64,000 bases of DNA from Acidovorax temperans (GTDB lineage Bacteria; Pseudomonadota; Gammaproteobacteria; Burkholderiales; Burkholderiaceae_C). Position numbers and translations under genes: made by a program. Below are positions 18,239 to 27,326 of this stretch, one piece after another (the stretch's first letter is position 1; each line of letters begins with the position of its first letter). The stretch covers positions 496,001 to 560,000 of the forward strand of contig NZ_VFPV01000003.1 of NCBI RefSeq assembly GCF_006716905.1, read 5' to 3'. The notes below the pieces were generated by a model. That model had not been told where the DNA came from. It saw nothing but the letters and a program-made list of their open reading frames with translations, and ran no database searches.

Positions 18239-20029
18239 TCAGAAGGCTTCCAGCGCCAGCTCGGTCACGCTGGCTGCGCCTTCCACAATGCTGTCGCGCA
18301 GGCCAGGGGCCTTCACCAGAATGTGGTCAGCGTAGAACTGGGCCGTGGTGATTTTTGCGCGCATGAAGGCTTCGTCCTGTCCCTTTTGCAACAGGTCCTG
18401 CGCCACCAGCAGGCTGCGCGCCAGTTGCCAGCCCGCCACCACATTGCCCGCCAGCATCAGGTAGGGCACGCTGCCAGCAAACACAGCGTTGGGCTGGGCC
18501 TTGGTGCCACCGGCCACGAAGTCGATCACATCGAGCAGCGCCTTGCGCGCCGCCGTGAGGCGTTTGGCCACGGCCAGCGCGGCAGGGGTGCCGCTGGCCA
18601 GCAGATCGGCCTCGGTCTTCTCGATCTGCGCAGCAATGCCCTTGGCCACCTGGCCGCCGTCACGCGCCGTCTTGCGGCCCACGAGGTCGTTGGCCTGGAT
18701 GGCGGTGGTGCCTTCGTAGATGGTCAGGATCTTGGCGTCGCGGTAGTACTGGGCCGCGCCAGTTTCTTCAATGAAACCCATGCCGCCGTGCACCTGCACG
18801 CCCAGGCTGGTCACCTCCAGGCTGGTCTCGGTGCTGTAGCCCTTGACCAGCGGCACCATGAATTCATAGAACGCCTGGTTCTGCTTGCGCGTGTCGGCAT
18901 CGGGGTGGTGGTGCGCGGCGTCAAACGCGGCCGCCGCCACGGTGGCCATGGCGCGGCAACCCTCAACGGTGGCGCGCATCGTCATCAGCATGCGCTTCAC
19001 ATCGGGGTGGTGAATGATGGGCGCGCTGGCGGCAATGCTGCCGTCCACGGGGCGGCTTTGCACACGGTCTTTGGCGTACTGCACGGCCTTTTGATAGGCG
19101 CGCTCAGAGATCGCAATGCCCTGCATGCCCACCGCATAGCGCGCGGCGTTCATCATGATGAACATGTATTCAAGGCCACGGTTTTCTTCGCCCACCAGGT
19201 AGCCCACCGCACCGCCGTGGTCACCAAACTGCAGCACCGCAGTAGGCGATGCCTTGATGCCCAGCTTGTGCTCGATGCTCACGCAGTGTGCGTCGTTGCG
19301 GGCACCCAGCGTGCCGTCCTTGTTGACCAGGAACTTGGGCACCACAAACAGGCTGATGCCCTTCACACCCTCAGGCGCGCCCTGCACACGGGCCAGCACC
19401 AGGTGAATGATGTTCTCGGCCATGTCGTGCTCACCGTAGGTGATGAAGATCTTGGTGCCGAAGATTTTGTAGGTGCCATCGGGCTGAGGTTCAGCGCGCG
19501 TGCGCACCAGGGCCAGATCCGAGCCCGCCTGGGGTTCGGTCAGGTTCATGGTGCCGGTCCACTCGCCGGTCACCAGCTTTTCAAGGTAAGTGGCCTTGAG
19601 CTCATCGCTACCGGCCGTGAGCAACGCCTCAATCGCGCCATCGGTCAGCAATGGGCACAGCGCGAAGCTCATGTTGGCGCTGTTGGTCATCTCGATGCAG
19701 GCAGCGCCGATGGTCTTGGGCAGGCCCTGGCCGCCAAAGTCGGCTGGGTGCTGCAGGCCTTGCCAGCCGCCCTCGGCGTACTGGCGGAAGGCCTCCTTGA
19801 AGCCGGGGGTGGTGGTGACCACGCCGTCTTTCCAGCTCGAGGGGTTCTTGTCGCCTTCCCAGTTGAGCGGAGCCAGCACGCCTTCATTGAACTTGGCGCA
19901 CTCTTCCAGCACGGCGGCGGCGGTGTCCAGGCCTGCGTCTTCAAAGCCGGGGATCTGGGCGATCTGTTCAATGTTGGCCAGGTGCTCGATGGCGAACAAC
20001 ATGTCCTTGACGGGTGCGGTGTAACTCAT
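18239..20029 (-). CDS. acyl-CoA dehydrogenase, large (about 600 aa) class
   Basis: The protein has 596 residues, longer than classical acyl-CoA dehydrogenases (about 380), with an extra C-terminal domain as in the DmdC/FadE-like group. FAD and substrate motifs are present: MNLTEPQAGSDLALV near residue 160 and the IYEGTTAIQANDLVGRK segment near 430. It should introduce the 2,3-double bond in an acyl-CoA and pass electrons to Etf. Genes for EtfA and EtfB lie just upstream on the same strand, separated by a terminator, so the operons are distinct but functionally linked. GGAGA precedes the ATG. Chain-length preference cannot be read. Confidence 0.9.
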   Translation of the reverse strand: MSYTAPVKDMLFAIEHLANIEQIAQIPGFEDAGLDTAAAVLEECAKFNEGVLAPLNWEGDKNPSSWKDGVVTTTPGFKEAFRQYAEGGWQGLQHPADFGGQGLPKTIGAACIEMTNSANMSFALCPLLTDGAIEALLTAGSDELKATYLEKLVTGEWTGTMNLTEPQAGSDLALVRTRAEPQPDGTYKIFGTKIFITYGEHDMAENIIHLVLARVQGAPEGVKGISLFVVPKFLVNKDGTLGARNDAHCVSIEHKLGIKASPTAVLQFGDHGGAVGYLVGEENRGLEYMFIMMNAARYAVGMQGIAISERAYQKAVQYAKDRVQSRPVDGSIAASAPIIHHPDVKRMLMTMRATVEGCRAMATVAAAAFDAAHHHPDADTRKQNQAFYEFMVPLVKGYSTETSLEVTSLGVQVHGGMGFIEETGAAQYYRDAKILTIYEGTTAIQANDLVGRKTARDGGQVAKGIAAQIEKTEADLLASGTPAALAVAKRLTAARKALLDVIDFVAGGTKAQPNAVFAGSVPYLMLAGNVVAGWQLARSLLVAQDLLQKGQDEAFMRAKITTAQFYADHILVKAPGLRDSIVEGAASVTELALEAF

Positions 20030-20059
20030 GGATGTCTCCGAGAAAGCGATATTTCGTCA

Positions 20060-20088
20060 AAAAAAAGGCATCGCGAGCGATGCCTTTG
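20060..20088 (-). terminator. rho-independent terminator of etfBA
   Basis: On the minus strand GGCATCGC-TC-GCGATGCC is followed by eight T, starting about 18 bases after the etfA stop. Confidence 0.9.
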
Positions 20089-20104
20089 TACGCAGTTGGC
20101 GTTC

Positions 20105-21037
20105 TTACAGCGCCTTGACCAATTCCGGCACAGCCGTGAACAAGTCCGCCTCCAGCCCGTAGTCAGCCACGCTGAAGATCGGCGCTTCCGGATCCTTGTT
20201 GATCGCCACGATCACCTTGCTGTCCTTCATGCCAGCCAAGTGCTGGATGGCACCCGAGATACCAGCAGCGATGTACAGCTGCGGCGCCACGATCTTGCCG
20301 GTCTGACCCACTTGCAAGTCGTTGGGGGCGTAACCTGCGTCCACCGCAGCGCGGCTGGCGCCAATGGCTGCGCCGAGCTTGTCGGCCAGCGGGGTGATGA
20401 CTTCGTTGAACTTCTCGCTGCTGCCCAGAGCCCGGCCACCGGAGACGATGATCTTGGCGGCGGTGAGCTCAGGACGGTCGCTCTTGGCGATTTCGCTGCC
20501 CACGAAGCTGCTCTTGCCGTTGTCGGCTGTGGCGGCGGCGGTTTCGACGGCGGCAGAGCCACCGGTGGCGGCGGCGGCGTCAAAGCCGGTGGTGCGCACG
20601 GTGATGACTTTGACACTGTCGCTGCTTTGCACGGTGGCAATGGCGTTGCCTGCGTAGATGGGGCGCTCGAAGGTGTCGGCGCTCACGACCTTGGTGATGT
20701 CACTGATCTGGGCGACGTCGAGCTTGGCGGCCACGCGGGGGGCGACGTTCTTGCCGCCTGCGGTGGCGGGGAAGAGGATGTGGCTGTAGTTGCTGGCGAT
20801 GGCGAGAACTTGGGCGGCCAAGTTCTCGGCCAGGCCGTGTTCCAGGCCTGCTGCGTCGGCGTGGATGACTTTGGCGACACCGGCGATCTGGGCAGCGGCT
20901 TGTGCGGCGGCACCGGCGTTGTGGCCGGCGACGAGGATGTGCACGTCGCCGCCGCAAGCTGCAGCGGCAGTGACGGTGTTGAGGGTTGCGCCTTTGATGC
21001 TGGCGTTGTCGTGTTCAGCAATAACGAGTACCGACAT
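20105..21037 (-). CDS. etfA: electron transfer flavoprotein, alpha subunit
   Basis: The protein has 310 residues. The N-terminal half ([16 protein letters not shown]) has an alpha-domain fold, and the C-terminal FAD-binding domain shows [13 protein letters not shown] near residue 205, [23 protein letters not shown] and [16 protein letters not shown]. It pairs with EtfB to carry electrons from acyl-CoA and other dehydrogenases to Etf-ubiquinone oxidoreductase. The ATG directly follows the etfB stop codon (TAA-ATG), so the two are co-translated. Length and motifs are standard. Confidence 0.96.
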   Translation of the reverse strand: MSVLVIAEHDNASIKGATLNTVTAAAACGGDVHILVAGHNAGAAAQAAAQIAGVAKVIHADAAGLEHGLAENLAAQVLAIASNYSHILFPATAGGKNVAPRVAAKLDVAQISDITKVVSADTFERPIYAGNAIATVQSSDSVKVITVRTTGFDAAAATGGSAAVETAAATADNGKSSFVGSEIAKSDRPELTAAKIIVSGGRALGSSEKFNEVITPLADKLGAAIGASRAAVDAGYAPNDLQVGQTGKIVAPQLYIAAGISGAIQHLAGMKDSKVIVAINKDPEAPIFSVADYGLEADLFTAVPELVKAL

Positions 21038-21787
21038 TTAGATCACCTTCGCTTCGTTCTTGAGTTTTTCAACGAGTGCAGCTACGTCAGCCACCTTGAT
21101 GCCTGCGCCGCGCTTGGCGGGTTCGGTCACCTTCAGGGTCTTCAGGCGCGGAGCCACGTCCACGCCGAGGTCTTCTGGCTTGACGGTGTCCAGCTGCTTT
21201 TTCTTGGCCTTCATGATGTTGGGCAAGGTGACGTAGCGGGGTTCGTTCAGGCGCAGGTCGGTGGTGATGACGGCAGGCAGGGAAAGCTGCAGGGTTTCGA
21301 GGCCGCCGTCCACTTCACGGGTGACGCTGACTTTGTCAGCAGCCAGTTCAACCTTGCTGGCGAAGGTGGCCTGGGGCAGGTCTGCCAATGCGGCGAGCAT
21401 TTGGCCGGTCTGGTTGGCGTCGTCGTCGATGGCTTGTTTGCCCAGGATGATGAGCTGGGGTTGTTCTTTGTCGACCAGGGCTTTGAGGAGCTTGGCCACG
21501 GCCAGGGGCTGCAGTTCGGCGTCGGTTTCCACGAGGATGGCGCGGTCGGCTCCGATGGCCATGGCGGTGCGCAGGGTTTCCTGGCATTGGGCCACGCCGC
21601 ACGAGACTGCGATGACTTCGGTCACCAGGCCTTTTTCTTTCAGGCGCACGGCCTCTTCAACGGCGATTTCGTCAAAGGGGTTCATGCTCATCTTCACGTT
21701 GGCGATGTCCACACCCGTGTTGTCCGACTTCACGCGGACCTTCACGTTGTAGTCCACCACGCGCTTGACAGGGACCAAAACCTTCAT
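21038..21787 (-). CDS. etfB: electron transfer flavoprotein, beta subunit
   Basis: The protein has 249 residues. [20 protein letters not shown] opens the family, with the AMP-binding region [24 protein letters not shown] near residues 122-145 and the recognition loop [19 protein letters not shown]. It forms the heterodimeric flavoprotein with EtfA, encoded immediately after it. AGGAG precedes the ATG. A GTTTACGTAAAC dyad 34 bases upstream of the start is a candidate operator for control of the pair. Confidence 0.96.
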   Translation of the reverse strand: MKVLVPVKRVVDYNVKVRVKSDNTGVDIANVKMSMNPFDEIAVEEAVRLKEKGLVTEVIAVSCGVAQCQETLRTAMAIGADRAILVETDAELQPLAVAKLLKALVDKEQPQLIILGKQAIDDDANQTGQMLAALADLPQATFASKVELAADKVSVTREVDGGLETLQLSLPAVITTDLRLNEPRYVTLPNIMKAKKKQLDTVKPEDLGVDVAPRLKTLKVTEPAKRGAGIKVADVAALVEKLKNEAKVI

Positions 21788-21815
21788 TGCTGCGGCTCCT
21801 AGAGAGTTGGTTGAA

Positions 21816-21832
21816 TTGACGTTTACGTAAAC
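21816..21832. promoter_or_regulatory. candidate operator upstream of etfBA
   Basis: TTGACGTTTACGTAAAC contains the perfect 12-bp dyad GTTTACGTAAAC. It resembles sites of MerR-type LiuR regulators of branched-chain and fatty acid catabolism in proteobacteria; the assignment is from memory and unverified. Confidence 0.45.
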
Positions 21833-21986
21833 CGGAACATTCTATGTCGCACTGCAGCGAACCTGTCAAAAAGTACGCACCAATGCTGCAAATCTCAAAA
21901 ACGAACGACCGTGCTTTTTCTGGATTATAGGCCAGCAAACCGGCCACACCGCAAAAGTTTTCGGCACCCTGCGCGCGGCGGGGTCA

Positions 21987-23333
21987 TTACCCCCGTTCGC
22001 CCGACATGGCAACGCCCGCCAAATCCGCAACGGAGGGGCCCGCCGCAGGCAGGCTGCCCTCCACTTGCACATGCATGACCCGCTGCGGAAATGGAATGTC
22101 GATCTTGTGCGCCCGCAGCGCCGCCAAAATGGCGCGGTTGATGTCTGAGCGCAGACCCAAAGTGCCGTTTTCGGGGTCCGCAATCCAGAAGCCGACCGTG
22201 AACTCCAGACCATCCGCACCAAAGGCCGACAGCGCCGCCGAGGGAGCAGGATCGCGCAGCACGCGGCTGCTGGCCAGGGCAGACTCGGTGAGCAGACGGA
22301 TCACCAAGTCCACATCACTGTCGTAAGCCACACTCACCACCGTGGAAAGCCACACCCGTGGGTCGGCCAGCGACAGGTTTTCCACGCGCTGGGTGATCAT
22401 CATTTCATTGGGCACGATCGATTCGCTTCCGGCAGAAGAACGCACCACCGTGTACCGCGCGTTGATGTTGGTGATGCGGCCCTCAAAGTTATCCACCCGC
22501 ACGTTGTCGCCAATGCGCATGCTGCGCTCGGTCAAGATCACAAAGCCGCTGACATAGTTGGCGGCCAGCTTCTGCAAGCCCAGACCAATCCCCACCCCCA
22601 CCGCACCGCCCAGCACCGACAAGGCCGTGAGGTCGATGCCCACGGCAGACATCGAGATGATGAGGCCGAAGAACACCATCAGGGCCCGCAGCGCATTGCT
22701 GATGGCCTTGCGCAGCGACAACTCGGCGCCGGTGGCCGAGCGCAGCAGCCGCGACTCAATCGCAGCGGACACCCACAGGGTGAGCAGCAGCACCGCGCCC
22801 GCCGTCAAAGCCCCCTCCACCATGGTGCGCAGGCTCAGGGTGACGTTGCCCACCTTCCAGTGGATCTGCTCCATCTCGCCCAGCACCCGCGGCAGCAGGC
22901 CCGTAACCCAGAGCACCATAGCCATCCATGCCAGCCAGGAAATCGAGCGCTCGATCGGCTTGACCCAGGCCGACTGGGGAAAGGCCACCTGCAGCACTTT
23001 GGCGCCGATGCGGATGACCACGAGCGAGACCAGCACCGGAATCGCCACCTTGAACACGGCCAGCGGCACCCACTTGATCAACAGGGTACGCGCCACATAG
23101 CCAGACGCCAGCAACACGATGGGGAACAAGGCACCGTCTATCACCCGGTGGCCAAACAGGATGGAACGGTTCCCTTCATGGTGAAACCCACGTCGCAGCC
23201 CTGCCACCACCACCCAGGCCAGCCCCACACACACCAGCAGGCTGGCCAATTCAATCAACACCGTAGGGGACGCAAAGGCCCCCAGCCACTGGCCTACGTC
23301 ATCCAGCAGAAAGTCGCCTGTATCCATCGCCAT
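21987..23333 (-). CDS. MscS-family mechanosensitive channel
   Basis: The protein has about 448 residues from ATG 23333, chosen because it overlaps the stop of the upstream enoyl-CoA hydratase gene (TGATG). Four to five membrane helices lead into the pore-lining TM3 (VLGGAVGVGIGLGLQKLAANYVSGFVI) and the beta-domain (RIGDNVRVDNFEGRITNINARYTVV), then a C-terminal alpha-beta domain. MscS proteins open under membrane tension to release solutes. Coupling to a beta-oxidation gene has no obvious functional meaning. Confidence 0.92.
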   Translation of the reverse strand: MAMDTGDFLLDDVGQWLGAFASPTVLIELASLLVCVGLAWVVVAGLRRGFHHEGNRSILFGHRVIDGALFPIVLLASGYVARTLLIKWVPLAVFKVAIPVLVSLVVIRIGAKVLQVAFPQSAWVKPIERSISWLAWMAMVLWVTGLLPRVLGEMEQIHWKVGNVTLSLRTMVEGALTAGAVLLLTLWVSAAIESRLLRSATGAELSLRKAISNALRALMVFFGLIISMSAVGIDLTALSVLGGAVGVGIGLGLQKLAANYVSGFVILTERSMRIGDNVRVDNFEGRITNINARYTVVRSSAGSESIVPNEMMITQRVENLSLADPRVWLSTVVSVAYDSDVDLVIRLLTESALASSRVLRDPAPSAALSAFGADGLEFTVGFWIADPENGTLGLRSDINRAILAALRAHKIDIPFPQRVMHVQVEGSLPAAGPSVADLAGVAMSGERG

Positions 23334-24124
23334 CAGCGCTTCCAATCCGGTGTGCGTTTTTCAGCGAATGCACGGGCGCCCTCCTGGGCGGCAGCGTCCA
23401 TCATGTTGCAGGCCATGGTTTGGCCTGCCAGCTGGTAGGCGGCTTCCAGCCCCAGTTCGCGCTGCTGGTACACGAGGGCCTTGCCCATGGCCACTGCGGT
23501 GCGGGGCTTTTCCAGGATGGAATGAACAAGCTTTTCCACCTCGGCATCCAGCGCGTCGGCAGCCACCACCCGGTTGACCAAGCCCTGTGCCAAAGCGGTG
23601 CGTGCGTCAATGAAATCACCGGTGAGCAGCATTTCCATAGCGCGCTTGGCCGGCACGTTGCGCACCAGCGGCACACTGGGCGTGGCGCAAAACAGACCGT
23701 AGTGGATGCCACTGGTGGCGAAGCTGGCCTCTTCGGCCGCCACTGCGAGGTCGCACTGGGCCACCAGCTGGCAGCCTGCTGCCGTCGCCATGCCATGCAC
23801 GCGCGCGATGACGGGCACGGGCAGCTTGTGGATGGCCAACATCATGCGGCTGCACTGTGCAAACAGCTTTTGGTAGTAAGCCAGATCGGGGTTGGCTGCC
23901 ATGTCCTTGAGGTTATGCCCCGCACAAAAGGCCTTGCCAGAGCCAGCCAGCACCACCACGCGCGCAGTGTCGTCCCGCGCCACATGATCCAGCGCCTGCT
24001 GCAACGCCGAGAGCATCTCACCGCCCAAGGCGTTGAAGCGGGTAGGGTCGTTCAGAGTCAGGGTGACCACGCCGCGCGCATCACGGGTGACCTGGAGTAC
24101 ATCGTTCGAAGTCGTTGTTGTCAT
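23333..24124 (-). CDS. enoyl-CoA hydratase/isomerase family protein
   Basis: This 263-residue crotonase-fold protein has an oxyanion-hole segment AFCAGHNLKDM near residue 66 and an HGMATAAGCQLVAQCDLAVAAEEASFATSG block (about 110-140). The usual second glutamate region reads GIHYGLFCATPSVPL, so the catalytic acid pattern differs from classical hydratases; an isomerase or other crotonase reaction is possible. It likely acts in fatty acid or aromatic degradation. It overlaps the MscS gene by one base. Confidence 0.85.
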   Translation of the reverse strand: MTTTTSNDVLQVTRDARGVVTLTLNDPTRFNALGGEMLSALQQALDHVARDDTARVVVLAGSGKAFCAGHNLKDMAANPDLAYYQKLFAQCSRMMLAIHKLPVPVIARVHGMATAAGCQLVAQCDLAVAAEEASFATSGIHYGLFCATPSVPLVRNVPAKRAMEMLLTGDFIDARTALAQGLVNRVVAADALDAEVEKLVHSILEKPRTAVAMGKALVYQQRELGLEAAYQLAGQTMACNMMDAAAQEGARAFAEKRTPDWKR

Positions 24125-24211
24125 GTTTTGCTTTCATCGGCCAAGCCGCAGCAGTAGGGCGAGCACCGCAAGGCGACCCGGGGCGCAATGCCTGTTACCC
24201 CAGGGAATACG

Positions 24212-25165
24212 TCACAAATCAGCCAGCACGCGCAGGTGCGCTTCCACGCTGCGGGCCAGCGGGCCCATGACATAGCCCCCCTCCAGGCAAGAAACAATGC
24301 GCCCTTTGGAATAGCGGCGGGCAATGTCCTTGATGCGCTGGGTGATCCAGGTGTAGTCCTGCTCGGTCAACCCGAGCTGGCCCATGTCGTCCTCGCGGTG
24401 CGCGTCAAAGCCCGCACTCACGAAAATCATCTCGGGCTTGAACGCCTCCAACCTCGGAATCCACATCATCTCGATGATTTCGCGGATGTCCATGCCACGG
24501 GTGTACGCCGCCACGGGCACATTGACCATGTTGGGCGCCGGATCGACGTCGCCGCTGTAAGGGTAGAAAGGGTGCTGGAAGATACTGACCATGAGGGCGC
24601 GCGAGTCGCCCGCAAGGATGTCCTCGGTGCCATTACCGTGGTGCACATCAAAGTCCACCACCGCCACGCGGTGCAGGTTGTAGCGCTGCAGCGCGTATTT
24701 GGCAGCCACCGCCACGTTATTGAAAAAGCAAAAACCCATCGCCTTGCTGCGGGTGGCATGGTGGCCCGGGGGGCGCACCGCGCAAAAGGCGTTTTCCAGC
24801 TCGCCGGCCATCACGGCATCGGTGGCGGCCAGGGCGGCGCCCGCAGCGCGCAAGGCGGCCTTCCAGGTGTGGGCGTTGATGGAGGTGTCGGTGTCGAGCT
24901 GCGCGTAATTGGGGCCGCCCGCCATCAGTTCTTCATTCAGCCGATCCGACATGCCCCGCAGCGCAGCCACGTACATCCGGTCGTGAGCCAGTTCAATGTC
25001 GGCCAGGGCGGCTTCGGGGGCTTCAAAACGCTCCAGCGCATCCCCCACTCCGGTGACCAGCAAGCGGTCTTCAATGGCATCCAGCCGCTCCGGGCATTCC
25101 GGGTGGCCAGGGCCCATTTCGTGTTTCCAACAATCCCTGTGCGTGAAATAGCCCGTCTTGCTCAC
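24212..25165 (-). CDS. histone deacetylase-like family protein (AcuC/HDAC superfamily)
   Basis: The protein has about 317 residues from GTG 25165, preferred because it starts directly with the family opening SKTGYFTHRDCWKHEMGPGHPECPERL; the longer frame overlaps the divergent gene. Zinc-dependent deacetylase motifs are present: RPPGHHA near residue 135, GFCFFNNVAVAA, and the metal ligands in VDFDVHHGNGTEDI and SAGFDAHREDD. Bacterial members remove acetyl groups from polyamines, acetoin-pathway enzymes or other small substrates. The substrate is not known here. It diverges from the MoxR operon with only 53 bases between starts. Confidence 0.88.
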   Translation of the reverse strand: MSKTGYFTHRDCWKHEMGPGHPECPERLDAIEDRLLVTGVGDALERFEAPEAALADIELAHDRMYVAALRGMSDRLNEELMAGGPNYAQLDTDTSINAHTWKAALRAAGAALAATDAVMAGELENAFCAVRPPGHHATRSKAMGFCFFNNVAVAAKYALQRYNLHRVAVVDFDVHHGNGTEDILAGDSRALMVSIFQHPFYPYSGDVDPAPNMVNVPVAAYTRGMDIREIIEMMWIPRLEAFKPEMIFVSAGFDAHREDDMGQLGLTEQDYTWITQRIKDIARRYSKGRIVSCLEGGYVMGPLARSVEAHLRVLADL

Positions 25166-25218
25166 AGTCTTGTCCCCGTGTCTCGATTGATTCAGAGTTT
25201 TTCGGATAACGTTGTGCC

Positions 25219-26139
25219 ATGGATGCACAGCACAAAATCAACTCGCTTCTGGATCAGCTTAACACGGTGATCGTGGGGAAAAAGGCCCAGGTACAAGACT
25301 GCGTCGCTTGCCTATTGGCCGGGGGGCATTTGCTCATCGAGGACGTTCCGGGGGTGGGCAAGACCACGCTGGCCCATGCGCTGTCGCGCACCTTTGGCCT
25401 GCAGTTCTCGCGCGTGCAATTCACGGCCGACCTGATGCCCAGCGACCTCACCGGCGTGTCTGTCTATGAGCGCGGCAAGGAATCCTTCGTGTTCCATCCC
25501 GGCCCCGTGTTCGCGCAGGTGCTGCTGGCCGATGAAATCAACCGCGCCAGCCCCAAAACGCAAAGCGCATTGCTGGAGGCCATGGAGGAAAAGCAGGTGT
25601 CGGTGGAAGGCGCCACCCGCCCCCTGCCCCACCCGTTTTTTGTGATTGCCACCCAAAACCCGCAAGACCAGCTGGGCACCTTTGCGCTGCCTGAATCGCA
25701 ACTGGATCGTTTTTTAATGCGCATCTCCATCGGCTACCCCGACCGGGCTGCCGAGCGCCTGCTGCTGGCAGGCTCCGACCGCCGCGACATGGTGGACACC
25801 CTGCCCGCCTTGCTCACACCGCACGAACTGGCCGAACTGCAACGCCAGGTGCTGGCGGTGCACACGTCAGACGCCCTGCTGAACTACGTGCAGGACCTGG
25901 TGGATGCCACCCGCTCGGGCAAGTGGTTTTTGCAAGGTCTATCGCCCCGCGCAGGCATTGCGCTCATGCGTGCGGCCAAGGCGCAGGCGCTGATCAGCGG
26001 GCGCGACTACGTGGCACCCGATGACGTGCAAGCGGTGCTGCCCCAAACCATTGCCCACCGGCTGGTACCCGTGGGTGACGCCGGGCGTGGCGCCGTGGAG
26101 CAGGTGCGCGCCATGGTGGATGCGGTTGCGCTTGCGTGA
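25219..26139 (+). CDS. MoxR-family AAA+ ATPase
   Basis: The protein has 306 residues. Walker A is GVGKTTLAH near residue 43, Walker B is VLLADEINRASPKTQSALLEAMEE near 105, sensor 1 is ATQNP near 140, and the C-terminal lid contains LSPRAGIAL. MoxR ATPases act as chaperones, often with DUF58 and transglutaminase-like partners, and the next two genes encode exactly these. The stop overlaps the following start. Confidence 0.93.
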   Translation: MDAQHKINSLLDQLNTVIVGKKAQVQDCVACLLAGGHLLIEDVPGVGKTTLAHALSRTFGLQFSRVQFTADLMPSDLTGVSVYERGKESFVFHPGPVFAQVLLADEINRASPKTQSALLEAMEEKQVSVEGATRPLPHPFFVIATQNPQDQLGTFALPESQLDRFLMRISIGYPDRAAERLLLAGSDRRDMVDTLPALLTPHELAELQRQVLAVHTSDALLNYVQDLVDATRSGKWFLQGLSPRAGIALMRAAKAQALISGRDYVAPDDVQAVLPQTIAHRLVPVGDAGRGAVEQVRAMVDAVALA

Positions 26140-27179
26140 TGGCCTCCACTGCCCCTCCCCCCTCCGCCCCGGGCTGGCTGGCAAGCTGGTCACCCGCCGC
26201 CGCACTGCGGCGGCGCATTCGCGCATGGTGGCAGGGGCGCCTCAAACGTACCGACACGCTGGAGCTGACACAGCGCAACGTCTACATCCTGCCCACCGGC
26301 CCGGGATGGATGCTGGCGGTGACGCTGGTGGTGCTGCTCATTGCCTCCATCAACTTCCAGCTCAACCTGGGCTACCTGTTCACCTTCATGCTGGCGGGCA
26401 GCGCCGTGATTGGCATGCACATCAGCCACGCTACGCTGCGCGGGCTGACCCTGCATTTGAAGCAGCCCCAACCGCAATTCATGGGCAGCAGCGCGGCGCT
26501 GGAGGTGCAACTCACCAGCCAGCGCTCCACCCCACGGTATGGCATTGGCATCGCCGTGCACAGTGGCGATGACCCATCGTCCCCCGCAGACCACCACTGG
26601 GCCTGGACGGACGTTCCCGCACAAGGGCAAGCCGTGGTGCACGTTGCCTTTCAACCCCAACGGCGAGGCCTGCATCCCGTGCCTACCCTGACGGCCGAGA
26701 CGCGCTTTCCGCTGGGCACCTTCCGCGTCTGGACCTACTGGCGGCCGGCCGCCCAGCTGCTGGTGTATCCGGCCCCCGAATCCACCCCGCCGCCATTGCC
26801 AGCGGGAGAGCCCCGCGCCACGGGCAAGGGCCACGCCACCAGCCAAGGCATCGGTGAGTTTGACGGCGTGCGAGCCTACCGCCGTGGGGATCCTCTCAAG
26901 CTCGTGGTCTGGAAAAAAGCCGCCAAATCCCTGGGCAGCGGAGCTGACGATCTGGTCAGCCGCGACGCGCAACAAAGCCACCGGCAGGAACTGTGGCTGG
27001 ACGTGGCCCATGCCCAGTTGCCCGACCTGGAAGCCCGCATCTCACGCGTCACCGCTTGGGTGTTGCAAGCCGACCGGCTGGGCCTGGACTACGGCCTGCG
27101 TGTGCCCGGGCGAGAAATCCCGCCAGCCAACGGTGCAGCCCACCGCGTGCAATGCCTGGAAGCGTTGGCGCTGTGCTGA
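26136..27179 (+). CDS. DUF58 domain protein
   Basis: The protein has 347 residues. Two membrane helices near residues 50-95 (GWMLAVTLVVLLIASINFQL) precede the DUF58 region (GVRAYRRGDPLKLVVWKKAAKS near residue 248), related to von Willebrand A-like domains. It starts at GTG 26136 or ATG 26139, overlapping the MoxR stop. Together with MoxR and TgpA it forms a common three-gene unit whose role is thought to lie in envelope or substrate assembly. The exact role is unknown. Confidence 0.88.
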   Translation: MMASTAPPPSAPGWLASWSPAAALRRRIRAWWQGRLKRTDTLELTQRNVYILPTGPGWMLAVTLVVLLIASINFQLNLGYLFTFMLAGSAVIGMHISHATLRGLTLHLKQPQPQFMGSSAALEVQLTSQRSTPRYGIGIAVHSGDDPSSPADHHWAWTDVPAQGQAVVHVAFQPQRRGLHPVPTLTAETRFPLGTFRVWTYWRPAAQLLVYPAPESTPPPLPAGEPRATGKGHATSQGIGEFDGVRAYRRGDPLKLVVWKKAAKSLGSGADDLVSRDAQQSHRQELWLDVAHAQLPDLEARISRVTAWVLQADRLGLDYGLRVPGREIPPANGAAHRVQCLEALALC

Positions 27180-27221
27180 ACGGTATTCGCCGTGTCCCGC
27201 CGGTCATTGGTTGGAGTAAAG

Positions 27222-27281
27222 CATGAAAACTGCCTCTAACGCCCTCTGCAAAAGCGCAAGCAGCTCATCTTTTTATAGCGC
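27222..27281. repeat. dispersed dyad repeat
   Basis: CTCTAACGCCCTCTGCAAAA then GCGCAAGCAGCTCATCTTTTTATAGCG, lying in the 147-base gap between the DUF58 and transglutaminase genes. It is a slightly decayed copy. Confidence 0.7.
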
Positions 27282-27326
27282 CATACCGCCTGCCTCCATT
27301 GGGCCTGCCATTTGCGAGGTGACCGA

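Noticed and set aside
18206..21802. 1198-codon open frame on the plus strand
   Set aside because: It is antisense to the acyl-CoA dehydrogenase and etfBA genes, which carry clear motifs. Its product is His/Gly/Val-rich without domains, a common artefact of GC-rich coding DNA.
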